A DNA stretch of 64,000 nt from Pegoplata infirma (Eukaryota; Arthropoda; Insecta; Diptera; Anthomyiidae): contig OY992537.1 of assembly GCA_963921195.1 (NCBI GenBank), positions 181,490,065-181,554,064 of the forward strand, in the 5' to 3' direction. The notes beneath the pieces are model-generated. The model made no database searches. It saw only the letters and a program-made list of their open reading frames with translations, and was not told where the DNA came from. Positions 11,241-22,300 of this stretch are shown here, in pieces (the stretch's first letter is position 1; every line of letters starts with the position of its first letter). Made by a program: the position numbers and the translations under genes.

Positions 11241-12605
11241 CACTGAAAAAAATAGCTTCGTGAAATTAATGAAAATTGACTTAACCTTAATGAAAAATGA
11301 CTCACGTTTTCAACCGAAGACAGGTTTCATTTGATTAATGAAACTGGTGTCATTAAAGTTCCTTTCAATGAAAACTTGCATATAAATAATGAAAATATTC
11401 GTAGAACTTGTTTGAAGCGTTTTATGAAGTTTTTCATAAAATGTATGAAAATATCCATTGATTAAATGTGGAATAGTAGTTGGTAATGAGCGTATGATAA
11501 TTGCTTTTTACAACTAGTTGCTAACTTTATTAAGGTTTTGATATGGGAATTACGATAAATTCATGTTGGTTAAAGTTATCAAAATTTCCATAGAAAACCC
11601 CTAATCAAGTTAGGAACAAGTTACCTAAAAACAGCACGTATCATGCACCCATAAGTGAAAATTTGCATTAATAACAATTTTGGTAAGTCACATGTAGCCA
11701 TCACTGTAACCGTCACTGAAATTTTATTTAGGGGCATGTCACAGACTCAATTCTGATTGGATTTGGAAAAAAGTTACTCGAAAAACGCAAAACAATTTTT
11801 TTTTCGGAATGAAATCACTTTCAAAAATCAAAGTGGAATTGAATTGCTAAAAGTGGTTTCATTCCAAAAAAAAAGTATTTGCTTTGCGTTTTACGAGTGA
11901 ACCACTTATTCCACTTCCGAGCGGAATTGAGTCTGTGAGATGACCCTTAATTGCACACTTTTTATGGTTTTCACCTAGTTTTTACACATTGAATTGCCAT
12001 ATAAGGTAAACTATAAAAGACAAAAACGCGATGACTTTAAAAACACGTGATGCCAAAACGTAGCAACAACGTAGCAACAACGTAGCAATGGAACAACACA
12101 AATTACCCTACATTTCATCACAAAATTTTAATGACTTAAAAACCTATTTTTCTGTTGCAAATTATATTATAATTTATAAGAAACAGTCAAATGAAACACT
12201 TATACAGAACTTTTCACTTGTAATTTCAATTAGATATAACCAGCATAACACACACAAAAGTTTCAATAACAAAGCAAAAAAATATAAAATTATTTTATTT
12301 TATTAGAAAAAAGTTAACACACATGTAAAAATTACAATTAGACTAAACACGCGTGGTGTAATAAAACGTCGTATGTTTTTTTTTTCTGTTTTCTTTCTCT
12401 TATTCGCAACGCAGAGTTGTATTTAGTTCTAAAAAATCTTATGATATTTTTTAATGAAATTATGAAATCTAATGAAACAAGTTTCATAAAATGTGTTCAT
12501 AACATGCATGAAATTTCAATCAGCTTATGAATTCCTTCATTTAAGTAACGAAAACAAAATAATGAATCCGTTTCATTAATATCAGGAAGGTTATTTTTTT
12601 CAGTG
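11241..12605. mobile_element. TA-flanked TIR element (CACTGAAAAAAATA) nested in hAT relic
   Basis: 1365 bp with ends CACTGAAAAAAATAGCTTCG and TTATTTTTTTCAGTG, flanked by TA (11239-11240, 12606-12607). Subterminal AATGAAA/TTTCATTA words recur on both arms. A region around 11745-11935 is itself an imperfect inverted repeat (TGGAATTGAATTGC... versus ...TCCGAGCGGAATTGAGTC). No recognisable protein. Confidence 0.75.
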
Positions 12606-12679
12606 TAGAGGAAGTTATTAGTAATGAAAATAATAATCTTTTATGCGAGTTAAATAATTCAATTCAAAGTGCATATTAA

Positions 12680-12890
12680 AAATTCAGAAAATAAAAAGGA
12701 CTTCAGCGATATATCAGACGATATGGTATATTTGGGAAAATCTGAAAAAAGAACAGAAAAATTAGATAAACTTTTGTATGCTCTTCTTACTATATCACCT
12801 ACTTCAACAATTAGCGAAAGAATCGTTTGAAAGCAAAAAAATTGAGTCAACTTTTATTTTTAAAAGATTATTTCTTAAGAACAACAATCA
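12680..12890 (+). pseudogene. hAT transposase C-terminal dimerisation remnant
   Basis: One plus frame reads LYALLTISPTSTISERIV, very like the conserved hATC motif (L-x-IPPTS-x2-ER-x-FS). A nearby frame continues KKLSQLLFLKDYFL, the usual C-terminal helix. Stops and a frameshift separate them. The largest open frame here, on the minus strand, is a shadow. Confidence 0.7.
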
Positions 12891-13281
12891 TTTATGATAT
12901 ATTTTGTCTGAATTCTTCAAATAATAATTTGTATTTGAATTATTTCTCAACAAGTATTAAAATCGACATCCGTTAATTAAAAGTGATCTCAGTTATTCAA
13001 TTTTTAAGTTTTTTTAACTTTTAAATATTTTATTTTTAAGTTTTTTATGCATTTTTTTGTTAATAAAAATTTTAACTTTCTTATTTTAAGTTATTTTATA
13101 TGAATCGTTTATTTTTTTTTGTTAATAAAAATATTTTTTAAAATAATTTTTTTATTCGTTATTCTCTTCGATTAATCGAATAAATTTTGATCTTTAATCG
13201 TTTGATCGAACGAGGAAAAACAATTATTTGAATTATTCGAACAAAGTTGAAAGTCGAATAATTGACAACTCTAATAGATAT

Positions 13282-14634
13282 AGATATAGATAGAGCCACC
13301 CAAAGTTGCCAATTTTTCAGTCTGCCGAAAAAAGTTAAAACTTAAAAAATATATCATCTTTTAAATTGAATTTCAGGCAAACTATGCAACCGATCATTAT
13401 TTTTTTGGTGTCGTTTGAAAGGTATATTAATTCAAATGAAACGATATAAAAAACGGGTTATTTAGTCAAATACTTTGTTTTTAGGAGCAGTTTTGCAAAC
13501 ACACCATATTTCTGTCTTTTTTTATATTTGATAGAATAGAACTAAAAAAGTGACGGTTTGTGACGGGAACTATTAAACAGAGGCTGTTTAGTATTTAATA
13601 CTCTAACTTATTCAATAAAAATTGGGTGCCCGTACTTGCCCGTGTGCATGAAAAAACAAAGAAACTGTAACAACTTTTACTACGAAAAGGAGATATTTTC
13701 AAAATATCCTAACAGATTTTGGGCAATTTTGAGATCCACTGGAATTTTTTACCAAGCTTAGTAGATGTATTGGTCTTTAATTTATTATTTTGTATTTTTA
13801 GCTTTTTTATTTGCTTATAACGCCCCCTAGCGGAAATTTTTTTCAATAAGTAACCACTTTGACGAGCTGTAACTCCTGAACGAATTAAGATATTTTAAAA
13901 GTTAAAATTTTGTATTTTTAATAAAACAAAGTCAAACATAAAAATTGCGAAAAACTTATGTTTCATCTCGGAATTTTTAAGAATTTTTTAAATAGACAAA
14001 GGTTTGTGTACAAAGAAAGAAAGTTATCTAACAAGATTTTTAATAAGTTTTTAATTAAAAAAGTCTTAAATTTTTTTAAATTTTAACCCTAGTGAATGAT
14101 CTGTTAAAATTGAACCTACAGCTAAATACAAAAAAATAAAATTAGTGTTTTGAATTCTCATTGAGTTAATAGTTCTTTTTTATATATTTGAAAGTTTCCA
14201 ATCATCTTTTTAAAATTTGTCTATGTATTTAAGACATAAATATACTTGGTTAGTTTAAAAGGTGAAACTTTTTTTAAATATAAAAGTTTTAAGTAAACTT
14301 TTACTTGACACAATTAAAAAATTACTTAAAAAAACAAAAAAAAAATTCAAGTAAAATTTTAGTTTTATAAATTGAAAATTTACTCAAATTTGTTGTTAAC
14401 ATTTATTAAATTTTATATATCAAATGGTTTTCTGGTGCAAAATTGAGTAATATTTTACTCAATATTTCCTAATTTTTTTATAAGAGTGGTATTTTTTCGA
14501 GACTTTTAATATGTATTCACGAGAATATCAGCGTGCGGACTGACCTAATTTGACGCACAAGAAGTTATATTTTAAATGATTTTTAGATTTAGAAATATCA
14601 TTACTTTAAAAGATAGGATTTTGCAACAAAATAG
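13282..14634. other. AT-rich stretch without recognisable gene
   Basis: Begins with GATATAGATA repeats continuing the hAT target. The rest is AT-rich; no coding frame or clear repeat border. Confidence 0.45.
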
Positions 14635-15111
14635 GTCAAAAGGTGTCACTGGTCACAGGGCCGAAGCGGGCCTATTACAATGCGGATGCGCTTTTCTTGA
14701 AGCTAAAGGAGATAAAATTCAAGTGCGTTTTAAACATTAAAAATGCCTTGACAACTTCAAAACTTGTGATTTTTGCAACGAAAAAAAGTCAAAACGAGGC
14801 ACTGTGCTGCAGTGGGCCAATGGCCATGTGGGCTTCTTATTTTTAAGCTGAAGGGGTTTCTTTCAAATGCTTTATAAATCTTGATAATACCTTTATTACT
14901 TTAAAATTTATAATGCTTACAACGAAAAAGTCAAAATACGACACTGTGCACAGTGCCGCGGCTGGCCTATTACCTTGCGGCTCATATATTTTGAAGCTAG
15001 GGGAGTCTTCTTTCGAATGCTCTTTAAATTTTTAAAATATCTTCATTAGTTCAAAAGTTATGATTTTTGCAACGAAAAAAGTGAAAAGGCGCCACTGTGC
15101 GTCGTCAAAAC
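14635..15111 (+). repeat. Degenerate ~150-bp tandem repeat, about three units
   Basis: Units share a CACTG-x-CACAGTG-x-GGGCC-like head, GAAGCTAAAGGAGATAAA-like middle and TTTTTGCAACGAAAAAAGT end. Heads at about 14645, 14800, 14941 and 15090. The GCACTGTG head recurs at the ghost fragment near 8610. Confidence 0.55.
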
Positions 15112-15950
15112 GATGCATTGACTTCATGTAACTCAATTTTTCTTAAATCGTATGTTTGAAATCGTCTTTTTGACGATTTTTAGCTTCACGTAAGCTCAAA
15201 ATCGTTTAACGAGAATCGTTTAATCGACTTAAAATAAACGACATCAAAATAGGTGTCGTGTTGCACAGTTTTTTGCTTAAATAAAAACAAAATTGTTATT
15301 TAATGAATTATTTTATACTTTTATTTAAAAAAATAATGATTTTCGTCCAAAAAACTATTAAAAACATAATAAAATAAACATTCTACATTTAGCGATTTTT
15401 TAATGCTTCAGTATATGGGGGAGCAGTTAAAGTTTAACACTCGGTTTGTAACACCTTTAATAAATTTTAATATAAAAAAAATATTTGAAAAGCCATTTTT
15501 ACAACGATTTTATTTAATATATTCACTTATTCACTTATATTCACATTAAATCTTTAAAATTATTAAATAAATAATTATCACACACATTCCAATTGGATGC
15601 ATTTAACATATGCATGTAGGGGTGTAAAAACCAAATTCTACAATTGAGTTTAATATACACTAATTTATCACACTTATATCAATAGCAACTGCTAAATTAA
15701 TTTATTAACGAATTTGGTAAAAAAATTCACCTTAATACACTTTGTTTTAATAGTTTTTTGATAATTTTTTTATTTTGCAAGAAATAATAACAATGCGAAA
15801 ATAAAAACAAAACAAAACGTCAAATTTTCATTCATCATCTTGGAATAATGTTCGAAACGATACGTTAGTGATGTGCTTACGTGAAGCAACAAAAAATCTT
15901 CATCGTTCAATCGTCGATAGACGACACTCATTTTACATGATCACAGTCCA
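15112..15950. mobile_element. TIR element with TCGTTTAATCG-type subterminal words
   Basis: The left part (CTTCATGTAACTC, TCACGTAAGCTC, ATCGTTTAACGAGA) is mirrored at the right (GTGCTTACGTGAAGC, ATCGTTCAATCGTCG). Exact ends and target duplication are uncertain. No transposase found. Confidence 0.5.
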
Positions 15951-16682
15951 GTAGCCCGTTTCTGTAATTAAAGTGAGAAGTTTTCGCATCGAAAAGTATG
16001 AAACAAAAAATTCCACAGTTTCTCGACTCCGGAATAAAAACTGTTTCTGTATGTCAATGCGAAAACGCCAGCGTTTGTATTGGAATATTCCAAGATAGCT
16101 GTCAAAAAAGTAATCAAAGTGAGAAATAGTAAGAAAACAAAAAAAAAAAATAACACGGAGCAATTCAAACTATTGTTTACGGATCATTTAAAAGCAATAA
16201 AATAAATATAAAAAATTTAAATTATATATGTATTGTTGTTAATAATGTATAGTTTTGTATTGATAACAGCATTTTTGCATTTAGAGATTCTTTGATTTTT
16301 CTAAAATTTGTGGAAAAATATAATAAATTAGATATTTATACAAACACAAAACAAGCAATTTGTATTTTTCTTACCATTTTTCTCCATTTTTTTCATTTAT
16401 TATCATTTTTTTAATGTTTTTATTTCTTTTTGTCGAAGTCTCGCACCGTTTTAAAATGTGAGTTTTTTTGACACTTCAAATACAAAAGTTTTCGACCAAT
16501 TACTTTACAGAAACAGTTTCCTCGCATCTTTCCAATAAGTTTAAAAGTTTTCGCACAACAAAGTTACAGAAACAGAAAAATGTGAAAAGTCACTTTTTGT
16601 GCCGATTTACAATGTTTTCGTTTCATTTCACATGTTTCATGCGAGAAATCTTTCGATTCGAGAGTTACAGAAATCAGCTACA
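15951..16682. mobile_element. Probable TIR element (TAGC..TTTCTGTAA ends)
   Basis: Left TAGCCCGTTTCTGTAA and right TTACAGAAATCAGCTA are inverted copies. GTTTTCGCA/ACAGAAAC words are scattered on both arms. No coding capacity seen. Confidence 0.45.
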
Positions 16683-16740
16683 GATTTTTATTGCACACAT
16701 TTTATTTTTTAGTGCATGTAGTTTTTTTTTTAACATCTTA

Positions 16741-17328
16741 CAAGGGAAGTATCTTAACCCTTATGAACCGATTTGCCTGAAACTTAAAATAAATATTAAA
16801 GAGACGATTTCAAGGTTGGGGTGGCTCGGTTTATCAGCCATATCGGTGTTTAAAAATTTCGTTGTCCCCTTATGAAACCATGTGGACCTTCGGGAAAATT
16901 TTGATAACTTCCGAACTAACAGGAATATCGTCTAGGTCAAAAATACATGTCGACTTAAATTTAATAAAGATTATTTCTTATTCATATGGATATCGTAGGT
17001 CTATGTCTTCACATAAATACACCCCAAAATTTACACATTTTCCTGAAAAAAATATTTAAAGAATCCGAATTTTTACAAGGCTATGCCACCATTGGATAGG
17101 CAGTAAAAAAACCTTTCTTCTCATATGAAAACATCATACAGTTTCTTAAAAAGAAATGGGTGAAAAATCCAAAAAACGATTTTTTCGCCATTTTTTTACC
17201 CATGTTTTGAACCCCTAAATCCACGATATGGTCGATAAGCCGAGACACCCCAACCTTAGAATTGTATCTTTTATATATATTTTAAGTTTCAGGCAAATCG
17301 GTTCATAAGGGTTGAGATACTTCCCTTG
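16741..17328. mobile_element. PIF/Harbinger-like MITE, copy 1
   Basis: 588 bp. About 55-bp inverted ends beginning CAAGGGAAGTATCTTAACCC with a 3-bp TTA duplication (16738-16740, 17329-17331). The TWA target is typical of PIF/Harbinger. Interior contains a second inverted pair around TTGGGGTGGCTCGG / CCGAGACACCCCAA. Other copies: 18323-18828, 33728-34313, and an end fragment at 28764-28835. Confidence 0.85.
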
Positions 17329-17344
17329 TTAGAATAAAAACCTT

Positions 17345-18225
17345 CACTCAAAAAAATACGTTAGTAGATTTACTAATTTTTTTTTGCTAATGCTAGTTAG
17401 CTAACTTTTAGCAAATTTTTAGTTGAGATTAGCATGTTAGCAAAAAATTCTTGTAAACTTCATTTAGCACATTAGCAATTTTAAACAAACTTTGAACTAA
17501 TTTCTTTTGCTAAATTTGAAATTGAGTTGACAACATTTTTACAAGATTTTTTGCTAACATTAGCAAAAATAAATGGTAAATTTTTTTTTTATTTTCAGAA
17601 AACTTAAAATGGAGCTATCTCGGAAACTAAGCCAGATAGAGCAAAATGGAGGGCATTTTTGGTTCTTAGAATCTCCATACTTTCGCGGGTCCTCTTCACA
17701 TGTGTGGACCCTAATGCGACCTAACTTTGGATCCAAAAAAGTTAGCATTCCCGAAAATTTTAAAATGCTCATATCTCGGTAAATATTGCCGACACAACAA
17801 AAAGTCCAAAAGAATTTTTGTAGCTCTTAACACGTAGAACAAGATCGCAAAGCTCTCCGAGCAATATTTTTGAAGTTATCGAGTTTTTTAATTCTCAAGA
17901 CCCCAGTGATCCCCTAAAATCACGTATCTCAAAAACTAAGCAAGGTAGAGCGAAACGGGCACAAATTTTGGATCAAAAACTATGACGATTCTTAAGGAAC
18001 CCAACTAGGTCTAGGCCCATCGGGGTCTGGACCTATTGGGTCCGAACCCAATGGGGTCCTCAAATGTGTATAAACTAAGTTGAAATAAAAATTATTTCAG
18101 TTAACTAATTTTTAGCAAAACGTTTTTGCTAACTTTACCAAAAAAATTGTGGGTTCAAAATCAGCAAATTTTCTTGTAGGTTTACAAGCTTTTTTTGCTA
18201 ACTTTACAGTTTTTTTTTTTGAGTG
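17345..18225 (+). mobile_element. CACTCAAAAAA TIR element, copy 2
   Basis: 881 bp, over 90% similar to 6618-7506 by eye, same orientation. Ends CACTCAAAAAAATACG and TTTTGAGTG. Flanks are TT/TT rather than TA, so either the target differs or an edge base has changed. Confidence 0.82.
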
Positions 18226-18322
18226 TTTAAGGCGGTTTGGTCTACATGTAGTATGCTTTAATTTTGTAGGTCTTATTAAAAACCATAATTTTAGTTGCAC
18301 AGTGTAATCAGAACAGTTTTAA

Positions 18323-18828
18323 CAAGGGAAATCTCCAAACTGTTATACACAGATTTGTCTGAAACTTAAAATATGTATATATTGAAGAGACGATTTTAAA
18401 GTTAGGGTGTCTCGGCTTATCGGCCATATAACAGTTCAAAAATTTCTTTGCTACTTTATGAAATAATATGATTCTTCGGGGAAAATCAAATAACTCCCGA
18501 ACTAACCGTTCGTTCGTCCAGAGCAAAAGTACAAGTCGACTTAAATTTAATAAAAATTATTTTCCTTCCAAATTTTTTACATTTTCGTGAAAAAAAATAT
18601 TTAACGAAGCCGAATTTTTACGAGGTTATGCCATCGGTGTATCGGTATAGTTTCTTAAGAAGAAATGGCTTTAAAAACCCAAAAAAAAAATAAATTTTTT
18701 ACCCATTTCTTTAACTAAAGGCCCGATATGACCGATAAGCCCAGACATCCAATCCTTAGAATCGTCTCTTTTATATATATTTTAAGTTTCGGGCAAATCG
18801 TTTCATAAAGGTTGGGGTATTTCCCTTG
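18323..18828. mobile_element. PIF/Harbinger-like MITE, diverged copy 2
   Basis: 506 bp with ends CAAGGGAAATCTCC and GTATTTCCCTTG. Flanks TAA and TTA no longer match exactly. Shorter than copies 1 and 3 because of internal loss. Confidence 0.75.
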
Positions 18829-19051
18829 TTAGCCAAGTTTTACAGTTACTACTTTTTTAATTGTTTTAAACAACAACTTGTTTGAAAATTAATTAATGAT
18901 TTTTTTTATTCTGTTTAAAACTTTTATAATTATAAATTATAATTGTTTTAACAAAGTATAAAATATTAAATTAACATGCTTATTTTTATTAATCACAATT
19001 AAATTTCAATATTGTTATTAAAATTAAAATTTTTATATATTTTATTTACAG
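18829..19051. other. AT-rich DNA upstream of the 5'UTR exon
   Basis: AT-rich with the acceptor-like tract at its end. No core promoter could be identified with confidence. Confidence 0.4.
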
Positions 19052-19280
19052 CCCTTCAACATTATTGATGATGAGGTCACTTCGGTTGGATAAGTTCGAA
19101 GTTTTATTTAATTACTGGAATGAACGACAAAATTCCCAGTGATTTTTATATCTGAACTGTGATAGAAATCTACTACAATTTTTCGAATGTAGCGAAATAT
19201 TTAAAATTTTATATTAAGAATTAATTTGTTTTATTCACTACCACTCGCCAGTTTGATTTTAACGTTGGACGAATCAAAAT
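19052..19280 (+). promoter_or_regulatory. 5'UTR exon of the rost-family gene with upstream ORF
   Basis: A TA- and T-rich tract ending in CAG at 19049-19051 looks like a splice acceptor, so transcription probably starts in an upstream exon that I could not place. The exon holds an upstream ORF at 19068-19142 (24 codons, two leading ATGs, TGA stop) which ends 138 nt before the main start. The main ATG at 19281 is preceded by CAAAAT, close to the insect start context. Whether the upstream ORF affects translation is inference. Confidence 0.55.
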
Positions 19281-19382
19281 ATGGAAACCTTGAAAGAAAT
19301 TGTGCATCCGGTAAAAAAAGAATTTCGAAGAGAAAAATGTGGCTTTGACCATACGCCACCAGATGATTTTGTTAAATCACAA
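19281..19382 (+). CDS. rost: rost-family coding exon 1
   Basis: Encodes residues 1-34 (METLKEIVHP...VKSQ), including the family's cysteine/FDHTPP segment before the first membrane helix. It ends in phase 0 at a GTAAGT donor starting at 19383. The ATG is the first in frame and follows CAAAAT. Confidence 0.88.
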
Positions 19383-22300
19383 GTAAGTATTAATGTAAAT
19401 AACAAATTTAAGTACTATATCAAAAAATTCCATGAGATATGAAAATGTTTCTCATATTTTTCTAAATTTTGTATACAAATTGGCTATATTGAGCCAACAA
19501 AGCATAACCGAGTAAAAAAACAAGTAACAAAGTTAAATTCGGCCTTGCCGAATGTAGTGATACCCTCCACAAGTTCAAAAAGATTATTGCAGAAAACTGT
19601 ATTTAAAATTAAATTACTTAAAAAAAAATTTGGCAACAAAAATTTCCGCAAAAAAAAAAAATTGTTTAAAAAAAAATCCGCGATTTTTTCCTTTTTTTTT
19701 GTCAAAAAATGTGTTCGTACTTGTTTACATACCATTTGGTGTTCAATTATGTTCACATATGTCAACCAGCAGCTGAATTAAGGCATTTTGTATTTTTAGG
19801 TTATGTTGAATGTACTAAAATTTTTAAGGTGTCCTTACATTTTCGTTCATAACTTTTGAACCACTGAACCGATATCGCTCAAATGCAATACCAAACCTCT
19901 CGGGAGAACTTCCAAAAAATATGTTAAGTTTCAGTCATCTCCGTGTAATATTATGACAGTGATCACCATTTCCACAGACAGACAGACGGACATCGCTAGA
20001 ATGTCTTAAAATCGATCGGGGATCATGAATATATATACTTTATGGAGTCCCAGAACGATATTTCGATGAGTTACAAACGGAATGACAAACGTATATACAC
20101 CCTCTATCACTAAGTGGAGGGTATAATAATATGAGAAATCTGCTGCGGTTTTCTAAAAATCTGTCATAATTATCTAAGTGAAATCTACAGAGAATCTGTC
20201 AAAACAGCAGAGAAATCCGCTAAGACATTTTCTAGAACATTTTTGTTTGAATTTTTTTAATTTAAACTTTAAAAAAATGTTTCTGTAAAATTAGCAATAT
20301 AATCTACTGATTTTTTTTAGTTTTATCAATTACACTGTACAACAATTTCAAACTTTTTCAAAATACGGAGTTCCGACAATTGATTCTGGTAGAGGAGACC
20401 AAAAAAAGCAGACACGTGTAAAGTTTCCCAGTTTTGGCCTGTTCTTATAGCATATCGGTAAATAAAACTATGTTTTCTTTACATCTGAGGAGTATGGTAT
20501 GTTCCGCAACTTTGTAGAAAATATTATGTTAAATATTTTTGCGGCAAATATTAACCCTCTTACTTCCTCCCATAACGGTATTTTTTGGCTATTTTCTAAT
20601 AAACCGTAAAAAATACCCCGAAAAAGGGGGAGGGCACGGATAAAATTTTCCCACAAAAATTTTACTATATACGTCAGAGCACACCAAAGCCCAAAAATTA
20701 ACAGAAACACCAAAAAAAGTCAAGTTCAAGATTGCATATTAAAATAAATCCAAAAATTAACCCTTAAGGGGCAACAATGAATTTGACTGGTTTTTGGTGT
20801 TTGTGTTAAGTTTTGGTCTTTCGTGTGTTGTAAATCACAACTTGTGACATATATAGTAAAATTTTTTGGCCAACATTTTTAAAGAACATTTTATCTCCGC
20901 CCTGCCCCTCCTTCTGGGTGTTTTTACGATTTTTTTGAATAGAGACAAAAAAATATCGTTATGAGGGGAGTTAGAGGGTTAATGTTTCCACAAAAAAATT
21001 TGCCTTAAAGTTTTCTACAAACTTGCTGAACATAGCCTACACCGCAGATGTAAAAAACCAAGGTTGGCAATCGAAACGAATAACGGTATCGATATCGGTA
21101 TTGGTATCGTTTTTTTTATTTATTTCGGTATCGGTATTGGTTACGGTATTTGAGTTGAATCAGTTACTGTATTACCGATACCGAAACGTCGATACCGGTA
21201 CGTACCGGTATTATCGCAAAAAATTCTAAAAATATAAAAAACGCATAAAAACTTAAAAAAATATTTTTTTTTTTCAATTTTAATACTAAAACATGTATTT
21301 ACGTAATTATTTTTAGCATTTTTGCTTAAATGCCCTTAAAAATGTGAAAAAAAAAAATAGCATTTTCTTAGTGGATCGGCGGGGACGTTGCCGGACCACA
21401 CTTACAAAAGGGGGCGGGCCAAAAAAAAATAATTTTCTTATCCCCTTGATCAAAGTGTAGGACTTTAAAGTTATTCTGACATAAAAATGTTTCATCTGTT
21501 AAAGAAAAGTAAAAAAAATGTAAAAAAGTAGACGAGTTAAATTCGACTTATTGTTAGCCGAATCCATGAATATCCACTGTGTCCTTTTAAAGTGATAGTT
21601 AGTTTTCTAACTTAAAAAAAAATTAACAATTTTGATTATAAATATTTTATTTTGAGTAAAAAACTTTTTTTAGTCATTTTTGAAAAAAAAAAACATTATA
21701 ACATTTTTTTTTACTTGTAAAATTTTTTTCGAGTTTAAGTTTTTTTTTGCTTAATTGTAAAAATATTTGTGAGTGACAAAAATACTTTGTAAAACAATTT
21801 TCTGACGTTTTTCAACACGTGAACTAAAGGTGAAACCAATTTGAAAATCACGGTTTTGCTAATAATTTTAGAACCACGAAGTCCTATAAATATCAAAAAA
21901 ATCCATGGGCACTCACATCGCGGATTAAATAAAAATCTTCAAAAAACTGAACTATACTAAGGGGTTCAGAAAGTTTCTATTGAGAGTCTAAATGATTTCA
22001 AAAAATTTTCGTGAAAATCAATAATTTTCTTCTGCTCCCGCATAGCGGTTGAAGTATAATTTTTTTTTTTGGAAATTTTTACTTAATCCACGATGTGAGT
22101 GCTCAAAGATTTTTTGGTTTTTATAAGACTTCGGGGAGGCATTTGGAGAACGATTTTTCATTTACAAAAACCAAAAAAATTAAACATTTTCTATTAATTT
22201 TTTTTGTAAAAAAACATGTTTTTTTAGGGAAAACCGCACTCAAAAAAATCCATTAACTTAAACTTTGGAAAAATTTTCTTCAAAATAGTTTATAAATTTT

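Larger units (their letters stand above)
10726..13273 (+). mobile_element. Decayed hAT transposon with transposase remnants
   Basis: Ends TAGAGTTGTCAG... and ...TTGACAACTCTA, flanked by a perfect 8-bp duplication ATAGATAT (10718-10725, 13274-13281). Subterminal TCGATTAATCGA / TCGAATAATT palindromic words occur at both ends. The inside keeps two transposase fragments (10917-11165 and about 12680-12890) separated by a later TIR insertion (11241-12605). Confidence 0.88.

Noticed and set aside
16468..16875. 135-codon plus-strand ORF
   Set aside because: Covers the right end of a TIR element and the left end of a Harbinger-like MITE; Phe/Lys-rich, no domain.
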